Assembly (NCBI GenBank): GCA_021648145.1 | Contig: JAKITI010000002.1 | Span: 1 to 64,000 of the forward strand | Reading direction: 5' to 3' | Source of the DNA: Gammaproteobacteria bacterium | GTDB taxonomy: Bacteria; Pseudomonadota; Gammaproteobacteria; JAADGQ01 | DNA: 64,000 nt | Shown: piece after piece, positions 1-7,558 of the stretch | Layout: the number at the start of each line of letters is the position of its first letter | How positions within the stretch are numbered: the first letter of the stretch is position 1 | Translations under genes and position numbers: made by a program | The notes under the pieces: generated by a model | Told to the model about the DNA's origin: nothing | What the model saw: the letters and a program-made list of their open reading frames with translations, nothing else | Databases searched by the model: none

Positions 1-177
1 CACGAAGTGGGAAAACGTAATACTCAAAAGATTGAACGTAAGAATTTAAACTTAAGAACATGGATTAAGCGACTGACACGAAAAACAATTTGTTTTTCAA
101 AGTCAGAAAAAATGCATGATATTGTCACTGGTTTATTGATTAACAAAATCGAATTCGGTGTGGACATTCATGCTTAA
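1..177 (+). CDS. IS1-family transposase, C-terminal fragment
   Basis: The reading frame is open from the first base and ends with TAA at 175-177, giving 58 residues; the start lies outside the window. The block NTQKIERKNLNLRTWIKRLT followed by RKTICFSKSEKMHD closely matches the C-terminus of IS1 InsB-type DDE transposases from memory. In those enzymes this region carries the last catalytic glutamate, probably E12 of the fragment. It would catalyse cut-and-paste or copy-out movement of an IS1-type element. Whether the upstream part is intact cannot be seen, so it may be a functional element cut by the window edge or a remnant. Confidence 0.85.
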   Translation, partial: HEVGKRNTQKIERKNLNLRTWIKRLTRKTICFSKSEKMHDIVTGLLINKIEFGVDIHA

Positions 178-199
178 CGACAAATTCGATCCACCACCA
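1..199 (+). mobile_element. Right end of an IS1-family element (partial)
   Basis: The transposase fragment ends at 177. About 20 bases later, 181-199 read inward from the right as TGGTGGTGGATCGAATTTG. This is a plausible right terminal inverted repeat, since IS1-type ends begin with GG. The left end and any target duplication lie outside the window, so the exact border is a guess. Confidence 0.35.
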
Positions 200-394
200 T
201 TTTTTCAATAGTTGGGTAAATGATAAATTGACATACATTCCTGATCACCGATTTATACTTTTCCAATTAATAGCACAAGTACATTTGACTTATAAACATG
301 CCAAAATTAGTTTTTTTCTATCTGCTGATTACTTTTATTCCATATGACTTAACGACTATGGACTGAAAAACAAACAGTACCTATATAAAATTTT

Positions 395-448
395 GCACAA
401 CATCGTGAATCCAGCGGATTGCCAAAGGCTACATATCAACAACCCGCT
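395..448 (-). repeat. attC-like remnant, distal end of cassette array
   Basis: Read on the minus strand, this lies just downstream of the lipoprotein stop at 469. A hairpin pairs 413-420 (AGCGGATT) with 441-448 (AACCCGCT), with one G-T pair. It is followed by TTCACGATGTTGTGC, whose GTTGTGC resembles a degenerate attC right core. The nonamer CGTGAATCC (404-412) recurs at 3983-3991 at the other end of the array. It could instead be the terminator hairpin of the lipoprotein gene. I see no gene between the IS fragment and this site (178-394). Confidence 0.3.
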
Positions 449-468
449 TTTATATAAATTTTATAAAA

Positions 469-1356
469 TTAATTTTGAGGAAATATTTCGGCTCTCCCCT
501 GATAAGTAATAATACATTCACTGCAATTTGGAAAACTTATATGAATAATTTTGCCATCATCCAGCTTTATCTCAATTATTCCTGTTTGGACATTTCCATT
601 ATCGCATTGTGTAAAATTTGAAACATTAACATCGTAACGATTATTATTTTCATCCGAAATTATGCCTAACACGCTATAACCCGAACTTGCCGAACCTTCA
701 ATTTCGGCTTCTGAAAAAACATACTCTTCACCATTAGAGTCTTCATATAACGATGATGATGTGCACACTGCTTGTTTATCTTTTTCTTTAATGCAAGTTT
801 CATTTTCAGAAATTATGCCCGAAGGATAGAAAGGTATATTTGACTGGTAACTTATATTGTATCTATATATGAATGAATACTCACTATCTGATGGGTAGCT
901 CAAATCATACAAAAAAGTACCGTTGAATATTATATTATTCCCATTCTCACCTGTGCAATAGTCTTGGTAGTCTAATGTAACTTTGGTTGAAAAAGGAAAT
1001 ATTTGCTCTTCATTATCAGGCCTTGTCACAGTGGTACTTGTAGTCAATAGCCCTCCACAGTCACCAATTTCTGTTTCTGTTTCAACTGCTCGAATAGACT
1101 CTAAACCCATTCGTTGCATCTCAATTTTTTCATCGTTCTGACCACTTGTCCTTGAACTTCTCAATGATATCGGTGATGTTTCAGATGCTATTGCTCTTTT
1201 TACGATTTCGGTTGTGGCATAAGAAATATTTTCTGCATACTTACCAACAGAAGATTCCTCATGAGATGTGTTAGTGGTAGGTTCCGAGGAAGAGCCTCCT
1301 CCTCCACAAGCAGTTAAAAATAAAATAGCCACTAAGCAAGGTATTTTTTTGAACAT
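469..1356 (-). CDS. Hypothetical lipoprotein (cassette-type gene)
   Basis: This encodes 295 residues if it starts at the ATG at 1356, which has AAGGA about nine bases upstream. That start gives a classic lipoprotein signal, MFKKIPCLVAILFLTAC, with lipobox LTAC followed by GGGGSSS. The longer frame, to 1428, would put 24 unrelated residues before the signal and is rejected. The mature part is polar, rich in Ser, Asn and Glu, with several cysteines (for example CGG, CTGE and a C-terminal NCSEC), suggesting an exported disulfide-bonded protein. I recognise no domain. It is the last gene of a same-strand series with attC-like repeats on both sides, which suggests a captured gene cassette. Confidence 0.75.
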   Translation of the reverse strand: MFKKIPCLVAILFLTACGGGGSSSEPTTNTSHEESSVGKYAENISYATTEIVKRAIASETSPISLRSSRTSGQNDEKIEMQRMGLESIRAVETETEIGDCGGLLTTSTTVTRPDNEEQIFPFSTKVTLDYQDYCTGENGNNIIFNGTFLYDLSYPSDSEYSFIYRYNISYQSNIPFYPSGIISENETCIKEKDKQAVCTSSSLYEDSNGEEYVFSEAEIEGSASSGYSVLGIISDENNNRYDVNVSNFTQCDNGNVQTGIIEIKLDDGKIIHISFPNCSECIITYQGRAEIFPQN

Positions 1357-1424
1357 GTTTTTATTCCTTGTAATAATTAAGAAGGTAAACCGCCGGCTTT
1401 GTCGGAGACATTTAACTTTAAGAT

Positions 1425-1454
1425 GCATAACGCCAATGGAGAATTTTGTTAGGC
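1425..1454 (-). repeat. attC-like site, shortened
   Basis: On the minus strand the order is GCCTAAC, AAAAT, TCTCCATTGGC, GTTATGC. GCCTAAC fits the attC left core RYYYAAC, and GTTATGC resembles the right core GTTRRRY with one deviation. The two cores are nearly complementary. Only 30 bases separate the outer edges, shorter than a usual attC, so the central stem appears lost. The 15-mer at 1437-1451 recurs exactly at 3341-3355 after the toxin gene. Confidence 0.5.
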
Positions 1455-1517
1455 TTTTTTGATAAAACTACTTATAGCCTATTTATTGAGTTTTTTCTTT
1501 TCTGCATGATCTCATTA

Positions 1518-1946
1518 TTAGGAAATTTTAGCTTTCCTTTGCCTCATTGAAGCAGCAAAAAAAACCAAGTATAGGCCAATTAAAATATCAACGGCTCCAC
1601 AAAGTTCAGGCCACCATTGAGGTGTGCCAAGGTTATAAAAAAATGAATTATGTGCTACGTCATATACTGCATGAGCAATGTAACCAATAGCCAAAAGTAA
1701 CAGCCCCATAAAACTATTTAACTTATATGCCATGTAGGCTATTGCGAAAAAAACGAAACCAATAATTACTTCGATTGCTAAAGCATCATAATCTGAAGCA
1801 TATACAGCAAACACCCAGTAGTACACAGGAAATGTTGCGAGAACTACTGAATACGCCCATTTTTTATTCTCTAATCTCATTTTTCGAAATCTGATTACCA
1901 GATAAATTGCGATAACAATTCCAATGGCTAAAGCGTATAAATTCAT
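1518..1946 (-). CDS. Small integral membrane protein, unknown function
   Basis: This encodes 142 residues from the ATG at 1946. About five hydrophobic segments are visible: the N-terminal NLYALAIGIVIAIYLVI, VVLATFPVYYWVFAVYA, IEVIIGFVFFAIAYMA, FMGLLLLAIGYIAHAVYDV and ILIGLYLVFFAAS. The loop HNSFFYNLGTPQWWPELCG with paired Trp lies before the last segment. The His of YIAHAVYDVAH and the WWPELCG patch are possible functional residues. No function can be assigned. AttC-like repeats flank the gene on both sides, so it fits a single-gene integron cassette. Confidence 0.7.
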   Translation of the reverse strand: MNLYALAIGIVIAIYLVIRFRKMRLENKKWAYSVVLATFPVYYWVFAVYASDYDALAIEVIIGFVFFAIAYMAYKLNSFMGLLLLAIGYIAHAVYDVAHNSFFYNLGTPQWWPELCGAVDILIGLYLVFFAASMRQRKAKIS

Positions 1947-1953
1947 ATTTTTT

Positions 1954-2007
1954 GCCTAACACCATGCTCATGACGCTTTGCCACGTCCAATGGAGCATTT
2001 TTAGAAG
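1954..2007 (-). repeat. attC-like site, best preserved
   Basis: On the minus strand a degenerate left core TTCTAAA is followed by an imperfect hairpin and then by the right core GTTAGGC, which fits GTTRRRY exactly. The outer stem pairs ATGCTC (1993-1998) with GAGCAT (1964-1969). The inner stem pairs GACG (1984-1987) with CGTC (1972-1975). The total span of about 54 bases and the two-part stem with unpaired bases match the folded bottom-strand form of attC sites. It sits directly between the stop of the WYL-like gene and the start of the membrane protein gene. Confidence 0.6.
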
Positions 2008-2024
2008 CGACTTCACGCATGCAA

Positions 2025-2402
2025 CTAAATAATAAAAACCACTACCAAAACCAACTCTAAAACTAAACCCAAGACTAAAATACCAAAATTAGATTTCTTG
2101 TTCTTTGGGTCAGAAGAACCGATATTTTCTACTCGACGTACTACTGGCGTTGGTTCTATAAACTTTCGGAACTCATTTATATGTTTTATTTCTCTAGGAT
2201 CAATACTCTCACCAGTTGTAGTGTTAATCATGTTTCCAGAAACACCAACTAGCCTAAAAGTTCTAGGTTCATTCCGAAGCCTACAATGCCCTTTAAAATA
2301 AACTAAGCCAGCATCCTCCCAAGCTGTACTAACGTTCACTATCCTTGTCGTTTTTACATTCTCTTTATTTTTATAATCGAATTGAATATCTGCTCCTGTC
2401 AA
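2025..2402 (-). CDS. WYL-like domain protein with C-terminal membrane anchor
   Basis: This encodes 125 residues with stop TAG. The central stretch YFKGHCRLRNEPRTFRLVGV resembles the beta-strand pattern GxCxLRxxxRTFRLDRI of WYL-type domains, which bind ligands or nucleic acids in bacterial regulators. No DNA-binding domain precedes it. Residues of about 105-125 (FGILVLGLVLELVLVVVFII) form a hydrophobic C-terminal helix, suggesting a tail-anchored membrane protein. The family match is by eye only. The gene is bounded by attC-like repeats and fits a cassette. The 257 bases upstream (2403-2659) hold no gene I can support. Confidence 0.6.
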   Translation of the reverse strand: MTGADIQFDYKNKENVKTTRIVNVSTAWEDAGLVYFKGHCRLRNEPRTFRLVGVSGNMINTTTGESIDPREIKHINEFRKFIEPTPVVRRVENIGSSDPKNKKSNFGILVLGLVLELVLVVVFII

Positions 2403-2579
2403 ATCAATTTTCTTAGGCGGAGTCCTTTCCTTAGAATCTGAGTACGTCGTAGATTATGACAGCTACCCACTACAAATCACATAGAGCCATAATCTCTGAG
2501 ATCGTATAAATCTGTACAGTCCTTTATTTTTACCGACCCTTTGGTGAGAGGCAATCTTTTGGCTTTAAATTTTGCCAAG

Positions 2580-2640
2580 CTTCTAACAGTTGAACTATAC
2601 GGAATCTGTCAGAGTTCACTGTCGCACAGGCAGATTAGAG
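2580..2640 (-). repeat. Possible degenerate attC site
   Basis: On the minus strand ACAGTGAAC pairs with GTTCAACTGT with one unpaired base. GTTAGAAGC, a near match to the attC right core, follows immediately. An extrahelical base in the stem is a known feature of attC sites. A left core at the expected distance is not clear. The site lies between the GNAT gene and the WYL-like gene. Confidence 0.35.
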
Positions 2641-2659
2641 CTGTCGCGGCCGAACCTGG

Positions 2660-3310
2660 TCATAAATCCTGAACAAGCAGTTTAGCACCGAGAGTTCCAA
2701 ACAGCTCATTAAACGCTGGGCTTGTCTTCTGGGCCAGCACCTTGAATCCGTTGCGTTCAAATGCTTTCTGACCTGGCTCATTACCAATCAAACACAGGGT
2801 CTGCGTCCGTTTAAAGCCTCTCTTCCGCCCCTCTTCAAGGGTGTGCTCAAACAGGCGATCAAGCAACCCTTTGCCACGAAATTTCGGCAGGACGGCAACG
2901 TTTTCAATTCCCCAGGTATCGGGTAGATCTTCAGGAAACCCTAACGCTGCAATCGTGAGGCGGTTGCGGATTCCGGCCAGACGTGTTTCGGAGTAGTTGA
3001 ACTCTTGTTTCGCAACATCAAGCTCCAACTCAGCCAAAACGGGGGAGCTCTCAGTTAATGGTGCGAACCCACACATGGCAGCAGCCACCACCCCGTCCAC
3101 CTCGGCAATCCAGAACTTTGAAACGTAGGACCAAGGCAGGGCTGGGATTTGAGACATGCGCTCCAACAATATTCGGGTTCGTGCTTCGGGTTCATGGAAA
3201 ATCACGCTCCAAGGCGACTCGGCGAGGTGAGAGCGCGCAGCCGTAAACATCACCCAACCAAGGAAAGGGATGTCTTTGTTTCGCGCGGGTCGAATCTTCA
3301 CTTGCATCAT
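2660..3310 (-). CDS. GNAT-family N-acetyltransferase
   Basis: This encodes 216 residues from the ATG at 3310, which has AGGA about four bases upstream; a longer frame reaches 3334. The fold is that of GNAT acyltransferases using acetyl-CoA. N-terminal IRPARNKDIPFLGWVMFTAAR is typical of strand 1 and helix 1. The acetyl-CoA loop is NVAVLPKFRGKGLLDRLFEH, carrying the RxxGxG/A-type motif RGKGLL. LIGNEPGQKAFERNGFKV is the usual C-terminal motif. The substrate is unknown. Acetyltransferases are frequent integron cassette cargo, and this one sits in the same-strand series, ending 20 bases or so from the attC-like site behind the toxin gene. Confidence 0.85.
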   Translation of the reverse strand: MMQVKIRPARNKDIPFLGWVMFTAARSHLAESPWSVIFHEPEARTRILLERMSQIPALPWSYVSKFWIAEVDGVVAAAMCGFAPLTESSPVLAELELDVAKQEFNYSETRLAGIRNRLTIAALGFPEDLPDTWGIENVAVLPKFRGKGLLDRLFEHTLEEGRKRGFKRTQTLCLIGNEPGQKAFERNGFKVLAQKTSPAFNELFGTLGAKLLVQDL

Positions 3311-3330
3311 GTTTCCTGATGGACGTTTTA

Positions 3331-3358
3331 GCACACCCGTTGGAGAATTTTGTTATAA
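3331..3358 (-). repeat. attC-like left half overlapping the toxin stop codon
   Basis: On the minus strand the end of the toxin gene reads CGC TTA TAA followed by CAAAATTCTCCAACGGGTG. The stop codon lies inside TTATAAC, a near match to the attC left core. The next bases are identical to those after the left core at 1425-1454 (15-base match). The right half is not recognisable before the GNAT start. Confidence 0.45.
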
Positions 3359-3634
3359 GCGCCTTTCTTTGTGATGCCATATTCGCAGAATATGCACTTC
3401 GTTGGAATGCACTAAATAACGCACAATATAATGACCCATAATCAGATCTCGAATCATTTCAGGGTCAGGAGCCTCTTCAACTTCAACACCCATAAGCGGA
3501 AAAGTTTTTAGTTGTTGTATTTTGTTCCTTATGGTTTCGGCAACTCGTTGTGCTGCTTGTGGATTTTTATTCTCTATAAACTCTCTCAAGCGAATCAAGT
3601 CTCTAATAGCTTCAGGCGTGTATGTGATTTTCAT
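3353..3634 (-). CDS. RelE/ParE-family toxin
   Basis: This encodes 93 residues with the ParE/RelE layout: N-terminal strand MKITYTPEAI, two helices RDLIRLREFIENKNPQAAQRVAETIRNKI, then LKTFPLMGVEVEE and the C-terminal sheet GHYIVRYLVHSNEVHILRIWHHKERR. In this family the C-terminal basic and aromatic residues act on the ribosome (RelE) or on DNA gyrase (ParE). The helix-rich N-terminus and FPLMG element look more ParE-like, but the target is not certain. The start ATG overlaps the antitoxin stop by four bases (ATGA, 3631-3634), so the two are translationally coupled, antitoxin first. Confidence 0.88.
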   Translation of the reverse strand: MKITYTPEAIRDLIRLREFIENKNPQAAQRVAETIRNKIQQLKTFPLMGVEVEEAPDPEMIRDLIMGHYIVRYLVHSNEVHILRIWHHKERRL

Positions 3635-3897
3635 GTTTTTGGTGGCTTAAGCTCATTCGTTGTTCCCCAACTCTCAAGCCACTTATTTACACTCGCTTCT
3701 TCGACTAATTTGCCTGTTTTCACTGACTCAATAGCACCAAGGGTTTCAGCCCATCGCTGCTCACCAGTGCTTTTACGTTCTATGAACTCTTTAATGGCCT
3801 GATTTATTAGGTAATTTTTACTTCTATCTAGCTTTACAGACAAATTTTCAAGAGGACTTTCTATTTCAGGTTGCAATCTAATACTTGTAACACCCAT
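3631..3897 (-). CDS. Ribbon-helix-helix antitoxin
   Basis: This encodes 88 residues. The N-terminal half, MGVTSIRLQPEIESPLENLSVKLDRSKNYLINQAIKEFIE, is a ribbon-helix-helix DNA-binding domain of the CopG type (strand TSIRL, helices around ESPLENLSVKL and SKNYLINQAIKEFI). The C-terminal tail, KLVEEASVNKWLESWG, would wrap and neutralise the downstream ParE/RelE-type toxin. The pair probably represses its own promoter in the gap up to bioD. This is the first gene of the minus-strand series. Confidence 0.88.
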   Translation of the reverse strand: MGVTSIRLQPEIESPLENLSVKLDRSKNYLINQAIKEFIERKSTGEQRWAETLGAIESVKTGKLVEEASVNKWLESWGTTNELKPPKT

Positions 3898-3972
3898 GAC
3901 TTCACCTATATTAGTAATGATTTGTATTACATTGTATCTTGATGTTTATGGAAGCTCAATGTTTGGCATGAG

Positions 3973-4000
3973 CTTATAACGTCGTGAATCCGCTGGAGCA
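3973..4000 (-). repeat. attC- or attI-like site at the bioD end of the array
   Basis: On the minus strand this reads GTGCTCCAGCGGATTCACGACGTTATAAG. It shares the TGCTCCA element with the repeats at 1954-2007 and 3331-3358 and ends in a core-like GTTATAAG. The CGTGAATCC nonamer (3983-3991) matches 404-412 at the far end. It marks the border between the cassette-like series and the core gene bioD. Confidence 0.4.
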
Positions 4001-4026
4001 CTTTTAATAATTATAAGAGTGTATGA

Positions 4027-4728
<702 letters not shown>

Positions 4729-4729
4729 A

Positions 4730-4754
4730 AGACAGCAATCACTGGTTGCTGTCT
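4730..4754. terminator. Hairpin between convergent bioD and rpoH
   Basis: AGACAGCAA (4730-4738) pairs perfectly with TTGCTGTCT (4746-4754) across a 7-base loop. It lies between the two convergent stop codons, as expected for a shared bidirectional terminator. There is no long T run on either side, so termination strength is uncertain. Confidence 0.5.
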
Positions 4755-4764
4755 GCGGTTTGAA

Positions 4765-5616
4765 TTATGCTTCCAGCATATTTAGCCTGATTTTTTTCAT
4801 CGCATTTTTTTCCAGCTGTCGAATGCGCTCAGCGGATACTTGGTATTTCTCAGACAGCTCTTGCAGTGTTGTTTTTTGATCAGTTAACCAGCGCCGACCT
4901 AAAATATCACGGCTACGCTCATCCAGCTTACTGAGAGCACGATACAGTTTATCTGTATGGTGTGACTTCCAGTCATCATGCTCAAGCAGAGCGGCAGGCT
5001 CTTGTGAGCTGTCTTGTAGGTAAGAGGCGGGTGCTGTGTGAGTGTCTTCGTTATCGTTGGTTGAGGGATCAAATGAAGTGTCCTGTCCACTCATACGAGA
5101 TTCCATTTCGACAACAACCTCAGGTGAAACCCCTAGGTCTTTAGCCACTGTATTAATCTCTTCCTGATTAAACCAACCTAAACGCTTTTTTGACTTGCGT
5201 AAATTAAAGAACAGTTTGCGCTGTGCTTTAGTGGTCGCAACTTTTACAATACGCCAGTTTCGTAATATGAACTCATGAATTTCAGCACGAATCCAGTGCA
5301 CGGCAAAAGAGATCAAGCGTACATCCATGCTGGGGTCAAAGCGCTTAACGGCCTTCATCAAACCAATATTCCCTTCCTGGATTAAGTCTGCTTGAGACAG
5401 CCCGTAACCACTATAGCTGCGAGCAATATGTGCAACGAAGCGCAGGTGAGACATAATCAGGCGACGCGCCGCTTCCAGATCGTTATCTTTTTGTAAACGT
5501 AACGCCAGTACTTTTTCTTCTTCAGAACTGAGCACTTGAATGTGAGATATTTTTCTTAAATAGGCATCCAGGCTATCTGCTGAAAGGGGTTGTGTCATTG
5601 GCATATATTGGTTCAC
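4765..5616 (-). CDS. rpoH: RNA polymerase sigma-32 (heat-shock) factor
   Basis: This directs RNA polymerase to heat-shock promoters. Region 2 is intact: [18 protein letters not shown], then [17 protein letters not shown], then [20 protein letters not shown]. The RpoH box is [19 protein letters not shown]. Region 4 ends [19 protein letters not shown] at 5616, with AAGGA about nine bases upstream, gives 283 residues, close to the 284 of E. coli. ATGs at 5604 and 5598 are alternatives, and the longest frame reaches 5679. The gene follows ftsX by about 200 bases, in the usual ftsYEX-rpoH order. Confidence 0.95.
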   Translation of the reverse strand: MNQYMPMTQPLSADSLDAYLRKISHIQVLSSEEEKVLALRLQKDNDLEAARRLIMSHLRFVAHIARSYSGYGLSQADLIQEGNIGLMKAVKRFDPSMDVRLISFAVHWIRAEIHEFILRNWRIVKVATTKAQRKLFFNLRKSKKRLGWFNQEEINTVAKDLGVSPEVVVEMESRMSGQDTSFDPSTNDNEDTHTAPASYLQDSSQEPAALLEHDDWKSHHTDKLYRALSKLDERSRDILGRRWLTDQKTTLQELSEKYQVSAERIRQLEKNAMKKIRLNMLEA

Positions 5617-5813
5617 AGAATGGTATTCCTTTTTCACTAATTCTAATAGGGTGTGTTCAAAAAACAGCTTCTGTAACACTCTTTGAACATTTCAGGCTTG
5701 AAAAATAATGGGTTAATCTTGACGGCTTTAATAAGATTCGTCTTTAAATTTATTATATTTATATGTTAACACTCGAACAGTAAGAGTGCACATTCTTGGG
5801 TAAAGTTCAGTTT

Positions 5814-6881
5814 TTAGCTAGGTTCAATTTCTCGTAAATGGCGGCCAACTGCCAGCCATGAACCAAGCCACCCCAGTAGTGCACTGATAATAAGTAGTTT
5901 GAGTGAGGTTGTAAAATCCAGAGCATGAAGTATAAATGCGCTGTCATAAAGCAGTGACAGGCGCTCGACAGGGGCGCTGAGCAGCCCGAAGGAACTTGTG
6001 ACCAGTAACCAGGCAATAATGCCTCCTGATAAACCATACCAAAGCCCACTATAAAGAAAGGGGCGACGAATAAAAGCGTCTGTTGCGCCAATGAGTTTGG
6101 TGATTTCAATTTCGTCACGGCGATTGTTGATTGCGAGGCGTATTGTATTTCCAACAACAAGAGGAACAGACATTGCCAGTAGTGCGGCAAGTATCAAAAC
6201 GCCTCGCTGGCTGGTTTCCAATAGAGCATTCAAGCGTTTAATCCATTGCATATCAAGCCGTACGCTTTCAACTTCGGGTGCTGTTTCCAGTTGCTCTAGC
6301 AGCGAACCTATGACTTCAGGTGTGGCAAAGCGATCAATCGGATTAATGACCAACACACTGGGTAACGGGTTTTCATCCAGCACTTCAAGTGCAGTATTGA
6401 AACCTGCATATTGACGAAACTCTTGGAGTGCTTCTTGTGGAGAAATATGCTCTATTGATTCAATCTCTTGCATTTTTTGAAGGCGGCTGGAGAGTTGCTG
6501 AGCCTGCTTTTCATTGATCTGTTTTTTTAGGAAAAGTGATATTTGGGTGACATCATCCATGGATGAGCTGACTTGTTGTACATTTTTTAGTAATACATAA
6601 AAGCCTGTGGGTAATGCGAGAGCGATGCCAATGACTGCGGCAGTCAGCAAGCTGGCGAATGGTTGGCGGCATATTTGCCCCAGTGTATAAAAAAAGACTT
6701 GAAGGTGACGGAGTAACCAGGGTAATAATGATGCTTTTTTTATAACTTGGGTAATTGATGTGCTGTTTGAGCGGCGTTCACGAAGGTTGTGCTGATTTTT
6801 TCCTTGCTTTTGCACTTTTGTGTTGCGACGCTCTGGGCTGTTTTTTCGGTGCGTTCTATTTTGTGAGCTTTTTTTGATCAT
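5814..6881 (-). CDS. ftsX: Cell division ABC transporter membrane protein FtsX
   Basis: This encodes 355 residues. It is the inner-membrane partner of FtsE and couples ATP hydrolysis to septal peptidoglycan hydrolase activation. A basic, low-complexity N-terminal tail of about 60 residues precedes the first membrane segment (ASLLTAAVIGIALALPTGFYV). A periplasmic domain with SLFLKKQINEKQAQQLSSRL follows, then three C-terminal membrane segments. NTIRLAINNRRDEIEITKLIGATDAFIRRPF is the typical FtsX cytoplasmic loop before the third segment. The start overlaps the ftsE stop by four bases (6878-6881). Confidence 0.95.
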   Translation of the reverse strand: MIKKSSQNRTHRKNSPERRNTKVQKQGKNQHNLRERRSNSTSITQVIKKASLLPWLLRHLQVFFYTLGQICRQPFASLLTAAVIGIALALPTGFYVLLKNVQQVSSSMDDVTQISLFLKKQINEKQAQQLSSRLQKMQEIESIEHISPQEALQEFRQYAGFNTALEVLDENPLPSVLVINPIDRFATPEVIGSLLEQLETAPEVESVRLDMQWIKRLNALLETSQRGVLILAALLAMSVPLVVGNTIRLAINNRRDEIEITKLIGATDAFIRRPFLYSGLWYGLSGGIIAWLLVTSSFGLLSAPVERLSLLYDSAFILHALDFTTSLKLLIISALLGWLGSWLAVGRHLREIEPS

Positions 6882-7552
6882 TCTGCTGCAACCTGTGAAT
6901 TATAGATCAGCTTGCCATGCTCCAGAGTTAATACACGTTGTTTCATCTGCTTGACTAATTCAAGATCATGGGTGGCGATCAATACGGAAACGCCCACTTG
7001 GTTGAATTGTTGAAACAGGTTCATGATCTCTTTTGAAAGTTCTGGGTCGAGGTTGCCTGTGGGTTCATCCGCGAGTAAAACGGGGGGTTTGTGAACCACT
7101 GCGCGTGCGATGCCGACACGTTGCTGTTCACCACCTGAAAGTGTAATCGGATAAAGTTTTTCTTTGCTCAGGAGTCCAACTTTGTCGAGTGCGCCTCTGA
7201 CTCGGCTGGTGATATCGTGTTGATGTTGGCCTGCGACGATGAGTGGTAAGGCAACATTATCGAACACAGTGCGGTCATAAAGCAGTTTGTGGTTTTGAAA
7301 AATAACACCAATATCTCGCCGGTGATGAGCAATTCCACGACGGCTGATGCGTGATAGATTCTTGTTATTAACCATAATTTGCCCGCCGCTGGCACGTTCA
7401 ATCAGGGCGATCAGCTTCATGATAGTCGATTTTCCTGCACCAGAATGACCTGTTAGAAAAGCCATCTCTCCTGTATCAAGCTGGAAACTGATATTTTCCA
7501 GGGCAATATGGCCGCTGGTGTAGCGTTTACTGACATTATCAAATTGAATCAT
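6878..7552 (-). CDS. ftsE: Cell division ATP-binding protein FtsE
   Basis: This encodes 224 residues and is the cytoplasmic ATPase of the FtsEX complex at the division ring. Walker A is GHSGAGKST (residues 35-43), the ABC signature is LSGGEQQR and Walker B is VLLADEPTGNLD, followed by the switch His in IATHD. All catalytic motifs are intact. It lies six bases downstream of ftsY and overlaps ftsX, so the three form one operon on the minus strand. Confidence 0.97.
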   Translation of the reverse strand: MIQFDNVSKRYTSGHIALENISFQLDTGEMAFLTGHSGAGKSTIMKLIALIERASGGQIMVNNKNLSRISRRGIAHHRRDIGVIFQNHKLLYDRTVFDNVALPLIVAGQHQHDITSRVRGALDKVGLLSKEKLYPITLSGGEQQRVGIARAVVHKPPVLLADEPTGNLDPELSKEIMNLFQQFNQVGVSVLIATHDLELVKQMKQRVLTLEHGKLIYNSQVAAE

Positions 7553-7558
7553 TGTGCG

